Source: Owenweeksia hongkongensis DSM 17368 (GTDB lineage Bacteria; Bacteroidota; Bacteroidia; Flavobacteriales; Schleiferiaceae). Taken from it: a stretch of DNA of 64,000 nucleotides. The DNA lies in the NCBI RefSeq assembly GCF_000236705.1, contig NC_016599.1, positions 2,542,001-2,606,000 of the forward strand. Reading direction: 5' to 3'. The notes under the pieces are model-generated. The model was not told the origin of the DNA, ran no database searches, and worked only from the letters and a program-made list of their open reading frames with translations. Both the position numbers and the translations under genes were made by a program. The first letter of the stretch is position 1, and every line of letters starts with the position of its first letter. This document shows positions 8,574 through 17,721 of the stretch, in pieces.

Positions 8574-8653
8574 ATGAGCCAAAAAGTTTCTACCAAAGGC
8601 TCAGTGGGCAAAAGGCTCATATCCACCGCTTCTCCGCTGGTGGATTAATTTTT
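8574..8653 (+). ncRNA. candidate structured small RNA or rnr leader
   Basis: Two hairpins abut with no gap. ATGAGCC (8574-8580) pairs with GGCTCAT (8614-8620), and ATCCACC (8621-8627) pairs with GGTGGAT (8639-8645). The second hairpin is followed by TAATTTTT, like a weak intrinsic terminator. A good promoter lies just upstream. The stretch also contains a 24-codon frame (8574-8648, product starting MSQKVSTKGSVGKRL), so a small protein is the alternative reading. It could be an independent small RNA or an attenuating leader of the RNase R gene. I recognise no known RNA family. Confidence 0.35.
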
Positions 8654-8712
8654 CATTAATAATTTCAAAAAGAAGATGTGCACATTCGCCCTTCTTTTAC
8701 CTTAGCAATACT

Positions 8713-10860
8713 ATGAGTAAACCAAAGAAAAAACGCAGAAGTAAGCGTTTAGATAAAATGCAAACGGCCATATTGGCCACACTTAAAAAAGACCGACTAA
8801 CTACTTTCAACTATAAACAGCTTTCTGCCCAAATGGGCATTTCTGATAAAGAAGAACGCAAGATGGTTTCAGAAGCCCTGATGCGCCTTGCCGAGGATGG
8901 ACGCGTAGATGAAACGGAACGTGGAAAATACCGATACAAACATTTTGAACACTACGTAGAAGGCTATGTAGATATGACTCAAAAGGGTTCTGCCTATGTG
9001 GTTTCTGATGAGCTGGAAGATGACATTTACATCACACCAAAAAATATAAACCATGCCTTGGATGGCGATTTTGTGAAAGTGCTGCTTTATGCTCAGCGCA
9101 AAAACAAAAAACCTGAAGGTGAGGTTGCCGAAATAATAGAGCGCGCCAAAACTGAGTTTGTGGGAATAATTGAAATGTCCAAAAACTATGGATTTTTGGT
9201 ACCCGATAATAAGAAAATGCTGGTGGATTTGTACATCCATAAAGAATTGCTGAATGGCGCCAAGCATGGTGATAAGGCTATTGCCAAAATTACTGATTGG
9301 CCCGAGCACGCCAGTAGCCCTTTTGGTGAAGTAACCGAAGTACTGGGCCGACCCGGAGATCACAATGTAGAAATACATTCTATACTTGCGGAATACGGCT
9401 TGCCACGCGAGTTTCCAAAACTTGTAGAAAACGAAGCCGCGAAAGTCGCTGAAGAAATCTCAAAAGAAGAGATTGCTAAAAGGCGTGACTTCCGTGATGT
9501 ATTAACTTTTACCATCGATCCGCATGACGCCAAGGATTTTGATGATGCCCTTTCTCTGCGTAAGCTTGAAAATGGCAACTGGGAAATTGGTGTTCACATT
9601 GCTGATGTAACGCATTACGTTACGCCCGGCAGCGAGCTCGAGGAAGAAGCCGTAAAACGTGCCACCTCTGTTTATTTAGTAGATCGCGTGGTTCCTATGC
9701 TTCCTGAAAAGCTTTCCAACAAGGTATGCTCACTTCGCCCTCATGAAGAAAAGCTAACCTTTTCCGCAGTGTTTGAAATGGACGAAAATGCCAATGTGCT
9801 CAATGAGTGGTTTGGTAGAACAGTTATTTACTCTGATCATCGCTTTGCTTACGCTGATGCTCAGGAAGTGATTGAAACCGGAAAAGGAACACTTGCCGAA
9901 GAAATTCTTATCATGAATGGACTGGCTAAAATTCTGCGCCAGCAGCGCATGAAAAGTGGTGCTTTAGCTTTTGATAAAGTAGAAGTGAAATTTGAGCTTG
10001 ACGAAGAAAATAACCCAACGGGTGTTTACTTTAAAGAAAGTAAAGATGCGAACCACCTCATCGAGGAGTTTATGCTTTTGGCAAACAAAAGTGTAGCCCG
10101 CTTTATAGGAAAAGGTAAAAACGGCAAGCCTAGCGACAAGACTTTTGTGTACAGAATTCATGATGAACCCAAGCCTGACAGGCTAATGGACCTTAGCAAT
10201 TTTGTGAAACAATTTGGCTATCAGGTAGACACCAAAAATCGAAACGGTATTTCGCGAAGCTTAAATAAAATGCTTAGCGATGTGAAGGGAAAAGGTGAAG
10301 CGAATATGATTGAAACTTTGACCATAAGAAGTATGGCCAAAGCCGTGTACAGCACACAGAATATTGGTCACTATGGATTGGCCTTTGACTATTATACACA
10401 CTTTACCTCGCCAATTAGGAGATATCCGGATATGATGGTGCATCGCCTGCTCCAGCATTATTTGGATGGTGGAAATCCTGTAAACAAAAACACCTACGAA
10501 GAACTTTGCGAGCATTCATCTGACCGTGAAAAACTAGCTACCGAAGCTGAGCGTGATTCCATTAAGTACATGCAAGTGAAGTTTATGGAGAAGCATGTAG
10601 GTGAAGATTTTATGGGCGTAATTTCGGGTGTTACCGAATGGGGTGTTTTTGTAGAACTTATCGAAAGTAAGTGCGAGGGTATGATCCGAATCCGCGACTT
10701 TAAGGATGACTATTATGTATTTGACGAAAAAAACTTTGCCATAGAGGGGGAGCGTAATGGAAAAATTTTCCAACTTGGTGATCAAATAATGGTGACTGTA
10801 AAAAATGCTGATTTGGACAAAAAGCAATTAGATTTTGTTCCTGCATCTAAAAACCATTAA
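8713..10860 (+). CDS. rnr: ribonuclease R
   Basis: This is a 715-residue 3'-5' exoribonuclease of the RNB family that degrades structured RNA and takes part in mRNA and rRNA quality control in the cytoplasm. The order is a basic N-terminal winged-helix segment (about 1-70), cold-shock/OB domains (about 80-230), the RNB catalytic domain (about 255-580) with the metal-binding motif DPHDAKDFDDAL near residue 268, and a C-terminal S1 domain (about 625-710, FMGVISGVTEWGVFVEL). Length and motif order are standard. A TACCTTAG -7-like box at 8697-8704 lies only 8 bp before the ATG, so a near-leaderless transcript is possible in addition to one from the upstream promoter. Confidence 0.95.
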   Translation: MSKPKKKRRSKRLDKMQTAILATLKKDRLTTFNYKQLSAQMGISDKEERKMVSEALMRLAEDGRVDETERGKYRYKHFEHYVEGYVDMTQKGSAYVVSDELEDDIYITPKNINHALDGDFVKVLLYAQRKNKKPEGEVAEIIERAKTEFVGIIEMSKNYGFLVPDNKKMLVDLYIHKELLNGAKHGDKAIAKITDWPEHASSPFGEVTEVLGRPGDHNVEIHSILAEYGLPREFPKLVENEAAKVAEEISKEEIAKRRDFRDVLTFTIDPHDAKDFDDALSLRKLENGNWEIGVHIADVTHYVTPGSELEEEAVKRATSVYLVDRVVPMLPEKLSNKVCSLRPHEEKLTFSAVFEMDENANVLNEWFGRTVIYSDHRFAYADAQEVIETGKGTLAEEILIMNGLAKILRQQRMKSGALAFDKVEVKFELDEENNPTGVYFKESKDANHLIEEFMLLANKSVARFIGKGKNGKPSDKTFVYRIHDEPKPDRLMDLSNFVKQFGYQVDTKNRNGISRSLNKMLSDVKGKGEANMIETLTIRSMAKAVYSTQNIGHYGLAFDYYTHFTSPIRRYPDMMVHRLLQHYLDGGNPVNKNTYEELCEHSSDREKLATEAERDSIKYMQVKFMEKHVGEDFMGVISGVTEWGVFVELIESKCEGMIRIRDFKDDYYVFDEKNFAIEGERNGKIFQLGDQIMVTVKNADLDKKQLDFVPASKNH

Positions 10861-10890
10861 CTTAACGAAAACCCGCGCTAAAGCCATACT

Positions 10891-11292
10891 ATGAAAAGAA
10901 GCAGTATTGAAACCATCGTTCTTGTGGTAGGTGTTGCCATTATCGGAATCGCCTTGTTTTTTATGTTCAGTGATAATGAAGATCCTTCCAAATCAATCTT
11001 CATTACCAACCTTATTTTCTCTTTTGGCTTCCTGGTGTACATCGTATACTCCATTATGTCGGCTAATAGCCTTAATAAAGAAATACGAGGACTGAATAAA
11101 CATTTGGATGGATTGAAACACGAAATTGCCAAATACAAAAAACAGATAGCCGATAAGGATGCTGAAATTCAAAACTTACAACAAGACTTGGTAAAAAAGG
11201 ATGAAGCCCTAAATTTGCAAACGGAAAAAGTAAACATGCTGGAAAAAAGGCTTTCTGACCTAGAGTCGTCAGGTGCTGATTCAGATATCTAA
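10891..11292 (+). CDS. two-pass membrane protein with C-terminal coiled coil
   Basis: This is a 133-residue protein. Two hydrophobic segments (about 7-25 and 38-57) are joined by a short acidic loop, then a long charged coiled coil (about 62-128) with regular Leu/Ile heptads such as KQIADKDAEIQNLQQDLVKK. I recognise no family. The layout is that of an inner-membrane anchor displaying a cytoplasmic coiled coil. It sits 30 bp after rnr and 9 bp before a LysE-type exporter on the same strand, so the three probably share a transcript. Confidence 0.6.
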   Translation: MKRSSIETIVLVVGVAIIGIALFFMFSDNEDPSKSIFITNLIFSFGFLVYIVYSIMSANSLNKEIRGLNKHLDGLKHEIAKYKKQIADKDAEIQNLQQDLVKKDEALNLQTEKVNMLEKRLSDLESSGADSDI

Positions 11293-11301
11293 AACTCCTC
11301 T

Positions 11302-11916
11302 ATGCTCGAAGTAATACTGTATGCCGTAACACTGGGCATCACTTTGAGCTTTGCTGCCGGTCCTGTTTTTTTTGTGATAATAGAGACTAGTATTTCGCAA
11401 GGCAAAACCAAGGCACTGATGCTTGACCTGGGTGCCGCTCTAGCAGATGTAATCTTTATTCTTATTGCATTTTATGGCAGTCAATCGCTAATTTCTAGCC
11501 TCGAAGATAATATTTGGGTAAGCCTGATTGGAGGGCTTGCCGTTATTGTGTTTGGTGGCTATTATATCCTAAAATCTAAAACCCCGGGTCAGTTTAAAAA
11601 CCGTGTAGCGGTAAAGCGTAAACGTCTCTTTTTCTTCAAAGGTTTTTTACTGAACTTTTTAAATGTTGGGGTACTCTTTTATTGGATTGCAACCACCGTG
11701 GCAATTGGTTCGTTGGTGCATCATGAGCGCAGCAAAATGATCATGGTGTATGCCTTGATAATGCTTACTTACCTTACGGTTGATATGTTCAAAATCTACT
11801 TTGCCAATAAGTTTAAAGAGCGTTTTAAAGGCCGAAATCTACAAATGGTAGAAAAGATAATCGGACTTATTTTGTTGCTATTCGGTGTGTATATTGTTAT
11901 TCGCGCATTTTTGTAA
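11302..11916 (+). CDS. LysE/RhtB family amino-acid exporter
   Basis: This 204-residue polytopic protein has about six membrane segments. Its N-terminus, GITLSFAAGPVFFVIIETSISQGKTKALMLDLGAALADVIF when read in pieces, carries the Gly-Pro and LG-AxxD signatures of the LysE superfamily (residues about 10-50). The family exports amino acids or related solutes across the inner membrane using the proton gradient. Length is typical, but the substrate cannot be read from the sequence. It ends 15 bp before a strong bidirectional terminator shared with the convergent peptidase gene. Confidence 0.8.
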   Translation: MLEVILYAVTLGITLSFAAGPVFFVIIETSISQGKTKALMLDLGAALADVIFILIAFYGSQSLISSLEDNIWVSLIGGLAVIVFGGYYILKSKTPGQFKNRVAVKRKRLFFFKGFLLNFLNVGVLFYWIATTVAIGSLVHHERSKMIMVYALIMLTYLTVDMFKIYFANKFKERFKGRNLQMVEKIIGLILLLFGVYIVIRAFL

Positions 11917-11931
11917 TGCCCACTTCATACT

Positions 11932-11970
11932 AAAAAGCCGCCCTGATTTAAAAACCAGGGCGGCTTTTTA
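11932..11970. terminator. bidirectional intrinsic terminator
   Basis: AAAAAGCCGCCCTG and CAGGGCGGCTTTTT form a 14-bp stem around a short A/T loop, with T runs on either strand. It lies between the convergent LysE-type gene and the M1 peptidase gene. Confidence 0.85.
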
Positions 11971-11986
11971 GTTTTACAGGTTTACG

Positions 11987-13816
11987 TTATTCTGCGCTAG
12001 CCGTTTCATAATTATCATTCTTACGGTTCAAATCAGCTGTTTCTTGCTTTCTATCAATAATCACTTCTTTCACGCTGCTAGCCACAATGTCGGTATGTAA
12101 AGTGTAGGTTGGGGATGTCCACGGCCAAGGCTTCAAGGCATTCATTCCTTCTTTGCTTCCAAACATAGAGACCAAAGGAATTGTATACACCATTTCAGTT
12201 CCATCGTTCAAAATAAACGTGATGTCCACCGGCATGGGCATTTCTCCAATTCGCTCTAGCTCTACTTGCACTACACCCCTATCTACGGATTTCACCTCCT
12301 TTATCGCATAGTCCTGAGTTTTGTTGGTATTCATCCAAAAGTTGAGATACCAGTCCAGTTGCATTCCGCTTTCCTTTTCCATTATTCTTATAAAGTCTTT
12401 TGGGTCTGGATGCTTAAATTTCCATGCATTAAAGTACCTGTGCATGCCTCTGCTAAAGGCTTCCTCTCCCACTATGAAGCGCATTTGGCTCACAAACATT
12501 TCACCACGCGAATAGGCCGAAATACTGTACGCTTTGTTTACAGCAAAATAATCAGCAGGCGTGCTCAGGGGCTCCTCAATTCCTTTGGCAAACATGTAGG
12601 CATTTCCACGATAAGCACCACCATGAGGGTTTTCAGCTTCTTCAAAACCCATTGTGTGCAATACCTCAGCTTCCGCAAAGGATGTAAAACCTTCATCCAT
12701 CCATGGGTACTGGTTTTCGTTGCTGGCAAGCATTCCATAGTACCAGTTGTGTACCGCTTCATGTACCGTTACCCCTACCAATCCTTCAAGCTTTCCTGTA
12801 CCTTTTAGCATCGTACACATTGGGTATTCCATACCGCCATCTCCACCTTGTATCACTGAAAATTGTGGATAAGCATACTTCCCAAAGCTCTTGTTCATTA
12901 AAGTGAAAAGCTCCACTGTATGCTCCGGAAGTTGCTCCCAGGTTTCCTTGTAGTCTTTTAAGTAGTAAAAATTTAATTGAAGTCCGTCAGGACCAACGGT
13001 GCTTTTATAAATATAGTCCGGGTCAGCAGCCCAAGCGAAGTCGTGCACATTTTCAGCATGAAACTTCCAAAGGCGTTTTTCAGTTTTTGACCGCACCATT
13101 TCATGGGTGGTAATTCCTCTCTTTTCCTTTTTCGCTTCCCAAATTCCTTCACTGTTGGTAAGGGTTCCTGTACCGCCAAGCACAAAATTATCCTGGATAG
13201 AAATATTTACGTCAAAGGTTCCAAAGTCAGCGTAAAACTCGCGTCCTACATACGGATCAGGATGCCAGCCATCTTCATCATACATGGCCATTTTTGGGTA
13301 CCATTGGGTCATGGTATAATCAATTCCCTCCTTGTTATTTCTACCGCTTCTGCGAATTTGCACAGGTACCTGACTTTCAAAATCAATACTGAAAGTTGCC
13401 GTGCTTCCTGGCAAGATTGGTTCGGCCAACTCCACTTTCATCACAGTTTCAGTTACCTGAAAGTTTACCTGCTGACCGTTTTGCTTCAGCATGTTTATTT
13501 TATGATATCCTATTTCTTCTTTGCTGAGCTTGCTTATGCGGTCTCCTACTCTTTTGTCAGGATCTACAATGTTTCGCGAACGAACATCCATCATACTCCC
13601 CGGCTGAAAAGCATTAAAATACAAGTGGTAAAAAACCTCGTTTAAAGTATCAGGGGAATTGTTGGTATATAGCAACTCTTGTTTTCCGCTAAACTGATGC
13701 TTCGCCACATCAAAATCAATGTCCATCGTGTATTTCACTTCTTGCTGCCAGTAACCTGGTCCCGGCTGTGCAAGCAAAGCTGATGGTAAAAGAAGTGCTA
13801 AAAGAAATTTCTTCAT
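11987..13816 (-). CDS. M1 family zinc metallopeptidase, exported
   Basis: This is a 609-residue gluzincin aminopeptidase-like enzyme with a signal peptide (1-16, ALLAQ). The zinc site is HEAVHNW near residue 351, followed 18 residues later by the third ligand Glu in WMDEGFTSFAE. The preceding GGDGGMEYPM segment is the family's substrate-amine recognition motif (GxMEN-like). It should trim peptides in the periplasm or at the cell surface. No T9SS domain is present. The gene stands alone on the minus strand. The active site looks intact and the length fits bacterial exported M1 proteins. Confidence 0.88.
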   Translation of the reverse strand: MKKFLLALLLPSALLAQPGPGYWQQEVKYTMDIDFDVAKHQFSGKQELLYTNNSPDTLNEVFYHLYFNAFQPGSMMDVRSRNIVDPDKRVGDRISKLSKEEIGYHKINMLKQNGQQVNFQVTETVMKVELAEPILPGSTATFSIDFESQVPVQIRRSGRNNKEGIDYTMTQWYPKMAMYDEDGWHPDPYVGREFYADFGTFDVNISIQDNFVLGGTGTLTNSEGIWEAKKEKRGITTHEMVRSKTEKRLWKFHAENVHDFAWAADPDYIYKSTVGPDGLQLNFYYLKDYKETWEQLPEHTVELFTLMNKSFGKYAYPQFSVIQGGDGGMEYPMCTMLKGTGKLEGLVGVTVHEAVHNWYYGMLASNENQYPWMDEGFTSFAEAEVLHTMGFEEAENPHGGAYRGNAYMFAKGIEEPLSTPADYFAVNKAYSISAYSRGEMFVSQMRFIVGEEAFSRGMHRYFNAWKFKHPDPKDFIRIMEKESGMQLDWYLNFWMNTNKTQDYAIKEVKSVDRGVVQVELERIGEMPMPVDITFILNDGTEMVYTIPLVSMFGSKEGMNALKPWPWTSPTYTLHTDIVASSVKEVIIDRKQETADLNRKNDNYETASAE

Positions 13817-13912
13817 GAATGTATTTTTCGCTTTCTATTCAATTTTCATTCCGCAGGTAAATCCTTAAGAGCCGCGAAAGTTCTGAAAATTTATTGTGTT
13901 GAGATAATTGGC

Positions 13913-14566
13913 TTATTTGTGCCTGCCTGCTTTCAAAAGCTCATGATATAAATCGTACTCGCTTTTCAGCAGTAATTTGATTTCTTCCTTTTCGGCAAAA
14001 GGAATTTCCGGCTTTTTAGAATTCACATTTTTGTTTCCAGTTTTTGGCGAAAAACGCTTACCTAAATAGCTTTCCAGTTTTTTCAAATCTTCTTCAAAAT
14101 ACTCTGTGCGACCAACAAAACCATAATTGTTGATTTCAATTCTACCGAGGTAGGTTTCATAGGCATTTACCGTGGCTTGATATTCCTTGTTTTCCACAAA
14201 CTCCAATAGGCTTGGTTGTTTGCTCAAAAAAGCCTTTTGTCTTTCACTCTGATTTTCACCTGCTTTTTGCCAGTGATAATAAGCCGAAATAACGCGTTCC
14301 ACCGGCTCTCTTACCCAAGTAATCAGTTTTGCCTGTGGATAATATTCCAACCAATTGGGGTGTACTGTGATGTGTCCATAAACAGCCTGCACTAGCGGCT
14401 TATTACACTTATAAGGCAGCCCGTTATTCCAAGTGTGCATATCTTCAAAAGCCTGAATGTGCTTTAGGCGAAAGCCATAAGCTTCCTTTAAAACCGCATG
14501 AAACGTACTTCCCGCAGTTTTAGGGACATGAATGGCAATAACATCTGGCTGTATCTTAAACTTCAT
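13913..14566 (-). CDS. sulfotransferase (PF03567-like)
   Basis: This 217-residue protein carries HVPKTAGSTFH (13-23), the PAPS 5'-phosphosulfate loop, and WVREPVERVISAYYHW (84-99), the 3'-phosphate motif, in the spacing of the heparan-sulfate 2-O/carbohydrate sulfotransferase type. No signal peptide is present. It overlaps the preceding glycosyltransferase gene by 11 bp, and the pair probably acts on one glycan: sugar addition followed by sulfation. It is small for the family but complete at both motifs. Confidence 0.75.
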   Translation of the reverse strand: MKFKIQPDVIAIHVPKTAGSTFHAVLKEAYGFRLKHIQAFEDMHTWNNGLPYKCNKPLVQAVYGHITVHPNWLEYYPQAKLITWVREPVERVISAYYHWQKAGENQSERQKAFLSKQPSLLEFVENKEYQATVNAYETYLGRIEINNYGFVGRTEYFEEDLKKLESYLGKRFSPKTGNKNVNSKKPEIPFAEKEEIKLLLKSEYDLYHELLKAGRHK

Positions 14567-15431
14567 CTTTCAAAATCTCCAAATCTTCCACCTCATTGCA
14601 GCGGTTCATGTGCCACTCTTCCAATTCCCTTTTACGATAGTCGCCATAAGCTTCGCGCTTGGCTACTTTTTCCTGATAGTAATCTTCCTCCGCTCGGTAC
14701 CAATAGTGGTTTAGCCGTAATGGGCTATGTTTTCCCTCTTTTCTGCTTGGCGCAAAATTGCTTCCGTCACTAAAGTAAAACTGCGCACTCCCTTTTTGAA
14801 TAGGTAAATGTGGCCCTTCAAAAAACTGAAATGTATTTGCCAAATATACAATGGGCTTAAAGTTGGTGTTTTCATCATGCTCCATTGGCGCCCGCTTGGT
14901 AAGCTGCTCTATCATTGGTTTAGATTTATCCAGCTTCTTCAAACCTGATGTTCCAAACATCAGCCAGTTTACCTGCACAGCGGCCACTTCTTTTCCTTCA
15001 AAAGAATTCAACACATCCCTCACCCCTCGGGGCTCCACCGAAAACAAATATTCATCAATATCAATAAAAGCCACCCAACAATCAGAACCCTGCTCACTTT
15101 TGATTTTTTGAACCAGACGATTAAACTCCTGTGCCTGCCGCCTTATGCTCCATTGGGTAAATGGCGTTTTAGAAATACTCACCAAACCTTGTTTCACATA
15201 AGGTGCCAATACTTCCTCAAAATTGTCGGTGCTGCCATTATCCGAGAGGTAAAACTTTTGCACGCCTCGCTTCAAATGAAAATCAATCCACTCCTTAAGA
15301 AATGGCGCCTCATTTTTGAAAACACAGGCCACAAACAGGGGGGCATCGGCCTTCACCTCTTGTGCAGGCCGCAATGCTCCCCATTGCTTTAGTAGGTTAT
15401 AATGTATTTTTTGAAAGGTGGCGGCCATCAA
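14556..15431 (-). CDS. glycosyltransferase, GT2_4/GT92-like
   Basis: This 291-residue protein has VACVFKNEAPFLKEWIDFH (34-52), the DNGSTD nucleotide-sugar motif (64-69) and FIDIDEYLF (122-130), which supplies the DxD metal site. This is the pattern of the glycosyltransferase 2_4/GT92 group found in surface-polysaccharide loci. There is no membrane segment. It starts 2 bp from the end of the lactonase gene and overlaps the following sulfotransferase gene, forming a compact three-gene unit. It probably adds a sugar that the sulfotransferase modifies; the identity of the sugar is unknown. Confidence 0.75.
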   Translation of the reverse strand: MMAATFQKIHYNLLKQWGALRPAQEVKADAPLFVACVFKNEAPFLKEWIDFHLKRGVQKFYLSDNGSTDNFEEVLAPYVKQGLVSISKTPFTQWSIRRQAQEFNRLVQKIKSEQGSDCWVAFIDIDEYLFSVEPRGVRDVLNSFEGKEVAAVQVNWLMFGTSGLKKLDKSKPMIEQLTKRAPMEHDENTNFKPIVYLANTFQFFEGPHLPIQKGSAQFYFSDGSNFAPSRKEGKHSPLRLNHYWYRAEEDYYQEKVAKREAYGDYRKRELEEWHMNRCNEVEDLEILKDEV

Positions 15432-15433
15432 TA

Positions 15434-16300
15434 TTATTTGCCAAAAATATCAGCAAAACTGTGGCTATCCTTCAGCCTTACGCCCTTCTCCGTGTTTTCT
15501 ACTGTGCACAATTCATTGGCGGCATCATGCTCCAAAAACAGATAGTAACCTTTGTCGGCAGCCTCCTTTAGAAAACGTCCTTTTTCATCCAAAGTAATAA
15601 GTGGGCGCGTATCATATCCCATCACATAAGGCAATGGAATGTGGCCGGTAGACGGAAGAAGGTCGGCCATAAAAACGATGGTCTTGTCTTTATACTTTAA
15701 AATCGGGCACATTTGTGCATCGGTGTGGCCGCTTACGGTAAGTACGTCAAAACCTAATTCAGTATTGTAAACCCCGTCTTTATCATCATTTACCGGCACA
15801 AATTTTAGCTGCCCACTTTCCTGTATGGGGATGATATTTTCTTTTAGAAACGAAGCTTTTTCGCGGGCATTTGGCTCAGTGGCCCATTTCCAGTGGCGCT
15901 CATTACTCCAAAAATGTGCGTTTTTAAAAGCCGGGCGAAAAGCATCTTTAGATGAATCAAACTCAATTGCTCCACCCACGTGGTCAAAATGCAGATGTGT
16001 CAAAAACACGTCCGTAATATCATCGCGGCTGCAGCCTAATTTCTTGAGGTTTCCATCCAGTGAATCATTTCCATGTAAATGGTAGTGGCTAAAAAACTTC
16101 TCACTCTGCTTGTTGCCAATGCCCGTATCTATAAGAATCAACTTGTTGTTATCTTCAATAAGCATAGAGCGCATGGCCCAGGTGCAAAGATTGTTTTCAT
16201 CTGCCGGGTTGGTGCGCTGCCAAAGGGATTTTGGTACTACGCCAAACATGGCTCCTCCGTCAAGTTTAAAATTTCCGGTATGTAGGGGGTGTATTTTCAT
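15434..16300 (-). CDS. MBL-fold hydrolase, YtnP-like lactonase
   Basis: This 288-residue metallo-beta-lactamase-fold protein carries the zinc motif THLHFDHVGG (101-110), with further histidines in SGHTDAQ and in LEHDAAN near the C-terminus. The N-terminal MFGVVPKSLW and LIDTGIGNK segments match YtnP-type quorum-quenching lactonases, which hydrolyse acyl-homoserine lactones or related lactones. No signal peptide is seen, so it is cytoplasmic. It leads the minus-strand unit with a glycosyltransferase and a sulfotransferase, although a functional link to those is not obvious. Lactonase activity is inferred from family resemblance only. Confidence 0.7.
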   Translation of the reverse strand: MKIHPLHTGNFKLDGGAMFGVVPKSLWQRTNPADENNLCTWAMRSMLIEDNNKLILIDTGIGNKQSEKFFSHYHLHGNDSLDGNLKKLGCSRDDITDVFLTHLHFDHVGGAIEFDSSKDAFRPAFKNAHFWSNERHWKWATEPNAREKASFLKENIIPIQESGQLKFVPVNDDKDGVYNTELGFDVLTVSGHTDAQMCPILKYKDKTIVFMADLLPSTGHIPLPYVMGYDTRPLITLDEKGRFLKEAADKGYYLFLEHDAANELCTVENTEKGVRLKDSHSFADIFGK

Positions 16301-16366
16301 AATGTGGATTCTCAGTATTTACGCTCAAAATTAACGTAATTTGAAGAGCTTAAAAATTTGGAATTT

Positions 16367-17185
16367 ATGACGCTCAAAAACTATTCTGCTGCCGCTATTA
16401 TTTTTGCGACAAGCTTTGCCTGCCAAAACGACCCCGCTACCCCAGAGGTGGTGAAAGAAGAAGCCGCGCCTGCGGCCGACACCCTTCAGTACGAAATAAA
16501 AACCGTAGCCAGCAATTTGCCTTGCGCTAAGGATTCTGCCAAAAACTGTGTGGAAGTAAAGATTGATGAACTTTACATAAACGGTGGAACTAACAAGGCC
16601 TCGGCCTCAAAAATAGAAGCCACTTTGCGTAAAGCACTCAGCGAAACCGACAATAGCGAAGGAGCGCCCAGAAAGCCGCAAGACATAATTGCCAACCTGG
16701 AAAAAGAGTACACGCAGATTAGCAAGGACATGAAAAACTATGACCTTTCGTGGGAGTACATTCACAATATGGAAGTGTACCTAAACGACAATAACCTGTT
16801 TGGCTGCTCTATTTACAACTACACTTTTACGGGTGGTGCGCACCCTAATGGATTTAAGTTTTACTACACCTTTGCCGCTGATAAAGGCACTCCCATAAAG
16901 CTTACCGATTTGATTCTCCCCAATAAGTTTGCGGAGTTTAAAGCCTTGGCCGAAAAGCAGTTTAGAGAAACCCGCGAAATAGAAGAAGGGCAAACTTTTG
17001 AAGAAGCCGGATATTGGTTTGAAAATGATGCTTTTGCTCTGAATAACAACTTTAAGTATGATGCCTCCGGACTTACCATTATGTACAATCAGTACGAAAT
17101 TGCCCCCTACTCTGAAGGCAGCATTACGCTGGAGTTTCCTTATTTGCAAATAAAGGGAATGGTGAAGCAAGAGTATCGATTTTAA
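16367..17185 (+). CDS. DUF3298/DUF4163 lipoprotein
   Basis: This is a 272-residue protein from the ATG at 16367; an in-frame TTG at 16358 is less likely because it adds MEF before a normal signal sequence. The lipobox FATSFAC places Cys at about residue 19. An N-terminal PdaC/DUF4163-like part (about 45-145) and a C-terminal DUF3298 part (about 150-265) follow, the junction being marked by YTFTGGAHPN and the TPIKLTDLIL segment. Related modules occur in RsiV and in the cell-wall deacetylase PdaC. It probably sits in the periplasm bound to a membrane. Its role is not known. Confidence 0.7.
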   Translation: MTLKNYSAAAIIFATSFACQNDPATPEVVKEEAAPAADTLQYEIKTVASNLPCAKDSAKNCVEVKIDELYINGGTNKASASKIEATLRKALSETDNSEGAPRKPQDIIANLEKEYTQISKDMKNYDLSWEYIHNMEVYLNDNNLFGCSIYNYTFTGGAHPNGFKFYYTFAADKGTPIKLTDLILPNKFAEFKALAEKQFRETREIEEGQTFEEAGYWFENDAFALNNNFKYDASGLTIMYNQYEIAPYSEGSITLEFPYLQIKGMVKQEYRF

Positions 17186-17197
17186 CACAAGTCCAAT

Positions 17198-17268
17198 CCC
17201 TGAAAGGGTTTCAGGGGTGTTAGTATATAATGAGATATAAACAACATATTGTTTAGCCACTAGTTGGC
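17198..17268 (+). repeat. cassette-flank repeat module, copy 1 (copy 2 at 36029-36095)
   Basis: The module begins with the hairpin CCCTGAAAGGGTTTCAGGG, continues with TGTT and an A/T-rich stretch, has a small dyad (AAACAACATATTGTTT) and ends TAGCCACTAGTTGGC. Copy 2 has the same order, with a different small dyad (AACGATGACATCGTT) and the same TAGCCACTAGTTGGC end. In both, a start codon lies exactly 12 bp after the terminal GTTGGC. It looks like a recombination or insertion boundary. Confidence 0.6.
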
Positions 17269-17280
17269 GATAATATAAAA

Positions 17281-17709
17281 ATGGAAAAATCAACACGAAT
17301 TCTTGACTACATTATTCATTGGAAATCAAAAGACGAAAATGGATTTATCGGTGAATTAATGCACATTGTGGTTAATTCAAGTGGAGGTAGTCTTAGCACA
17401 CCCGTTGGATTTCTATTCGGGTTTCGTGAACAAGCTGATGAATATATTGGAGCGACCTGGAGACTTAAGCTACAATTGAGAGATAATATTGTCTACAATA
17501 AAAAGAAGTCTATTACAAGCATTTTCAAAAACACAAAAAAAGCGGACACAAGTGAAGACAAGATAAGTGAATCAATTAACCCTGACCTTATCTTGACTTT
17601 GAAAAAGAAACTGGTAGATATGAATTTTTGCACAGACCCTTTAAGTATAACAGCCATTATTGGACAAGAGACTTTTATGTTTACCAATATTATATATCCA
17701 GAAGATTAA
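17281..17709 (+). CDS. hypothetical protein in a cassette-like element
   Basis: This 142-residue soluble protein is not recognised. It has no signal peptide or membrane segment. A basic Lys/Ser-rich stretch lies at about 73-95, and the C-terminal half contains a helix LILTLKKKLVDM and a hydrophobic strand. Base composition is A/T-richer than the lipoprotein gene before it. The gene is framed symmetrically: GTTGGCGATA ends 8 bp before the ATG and TATCGCCAAC begins 8 bp after the stop, a perfect 10-bp inverted repeat, with the six-base cores each 12 bp from the coding region. This is the layout of a mobile single-gene cassette. Function is unknown. Confidence 0.55.
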   Translation: MEKSTRILDYIIHWKSKDENGFIGELMHIVVNSSGGSLSTPVGFLFGFREQADEYIGATWRLKLQLRDNIVYNKKKSITSIFKNTKKADTSEDKISESINPDLILTLKKKLVDMNFCTDPLSITAIIGQETFMFTNIIYPED

Positions 17710-17721
17710 AAAAATACTATC

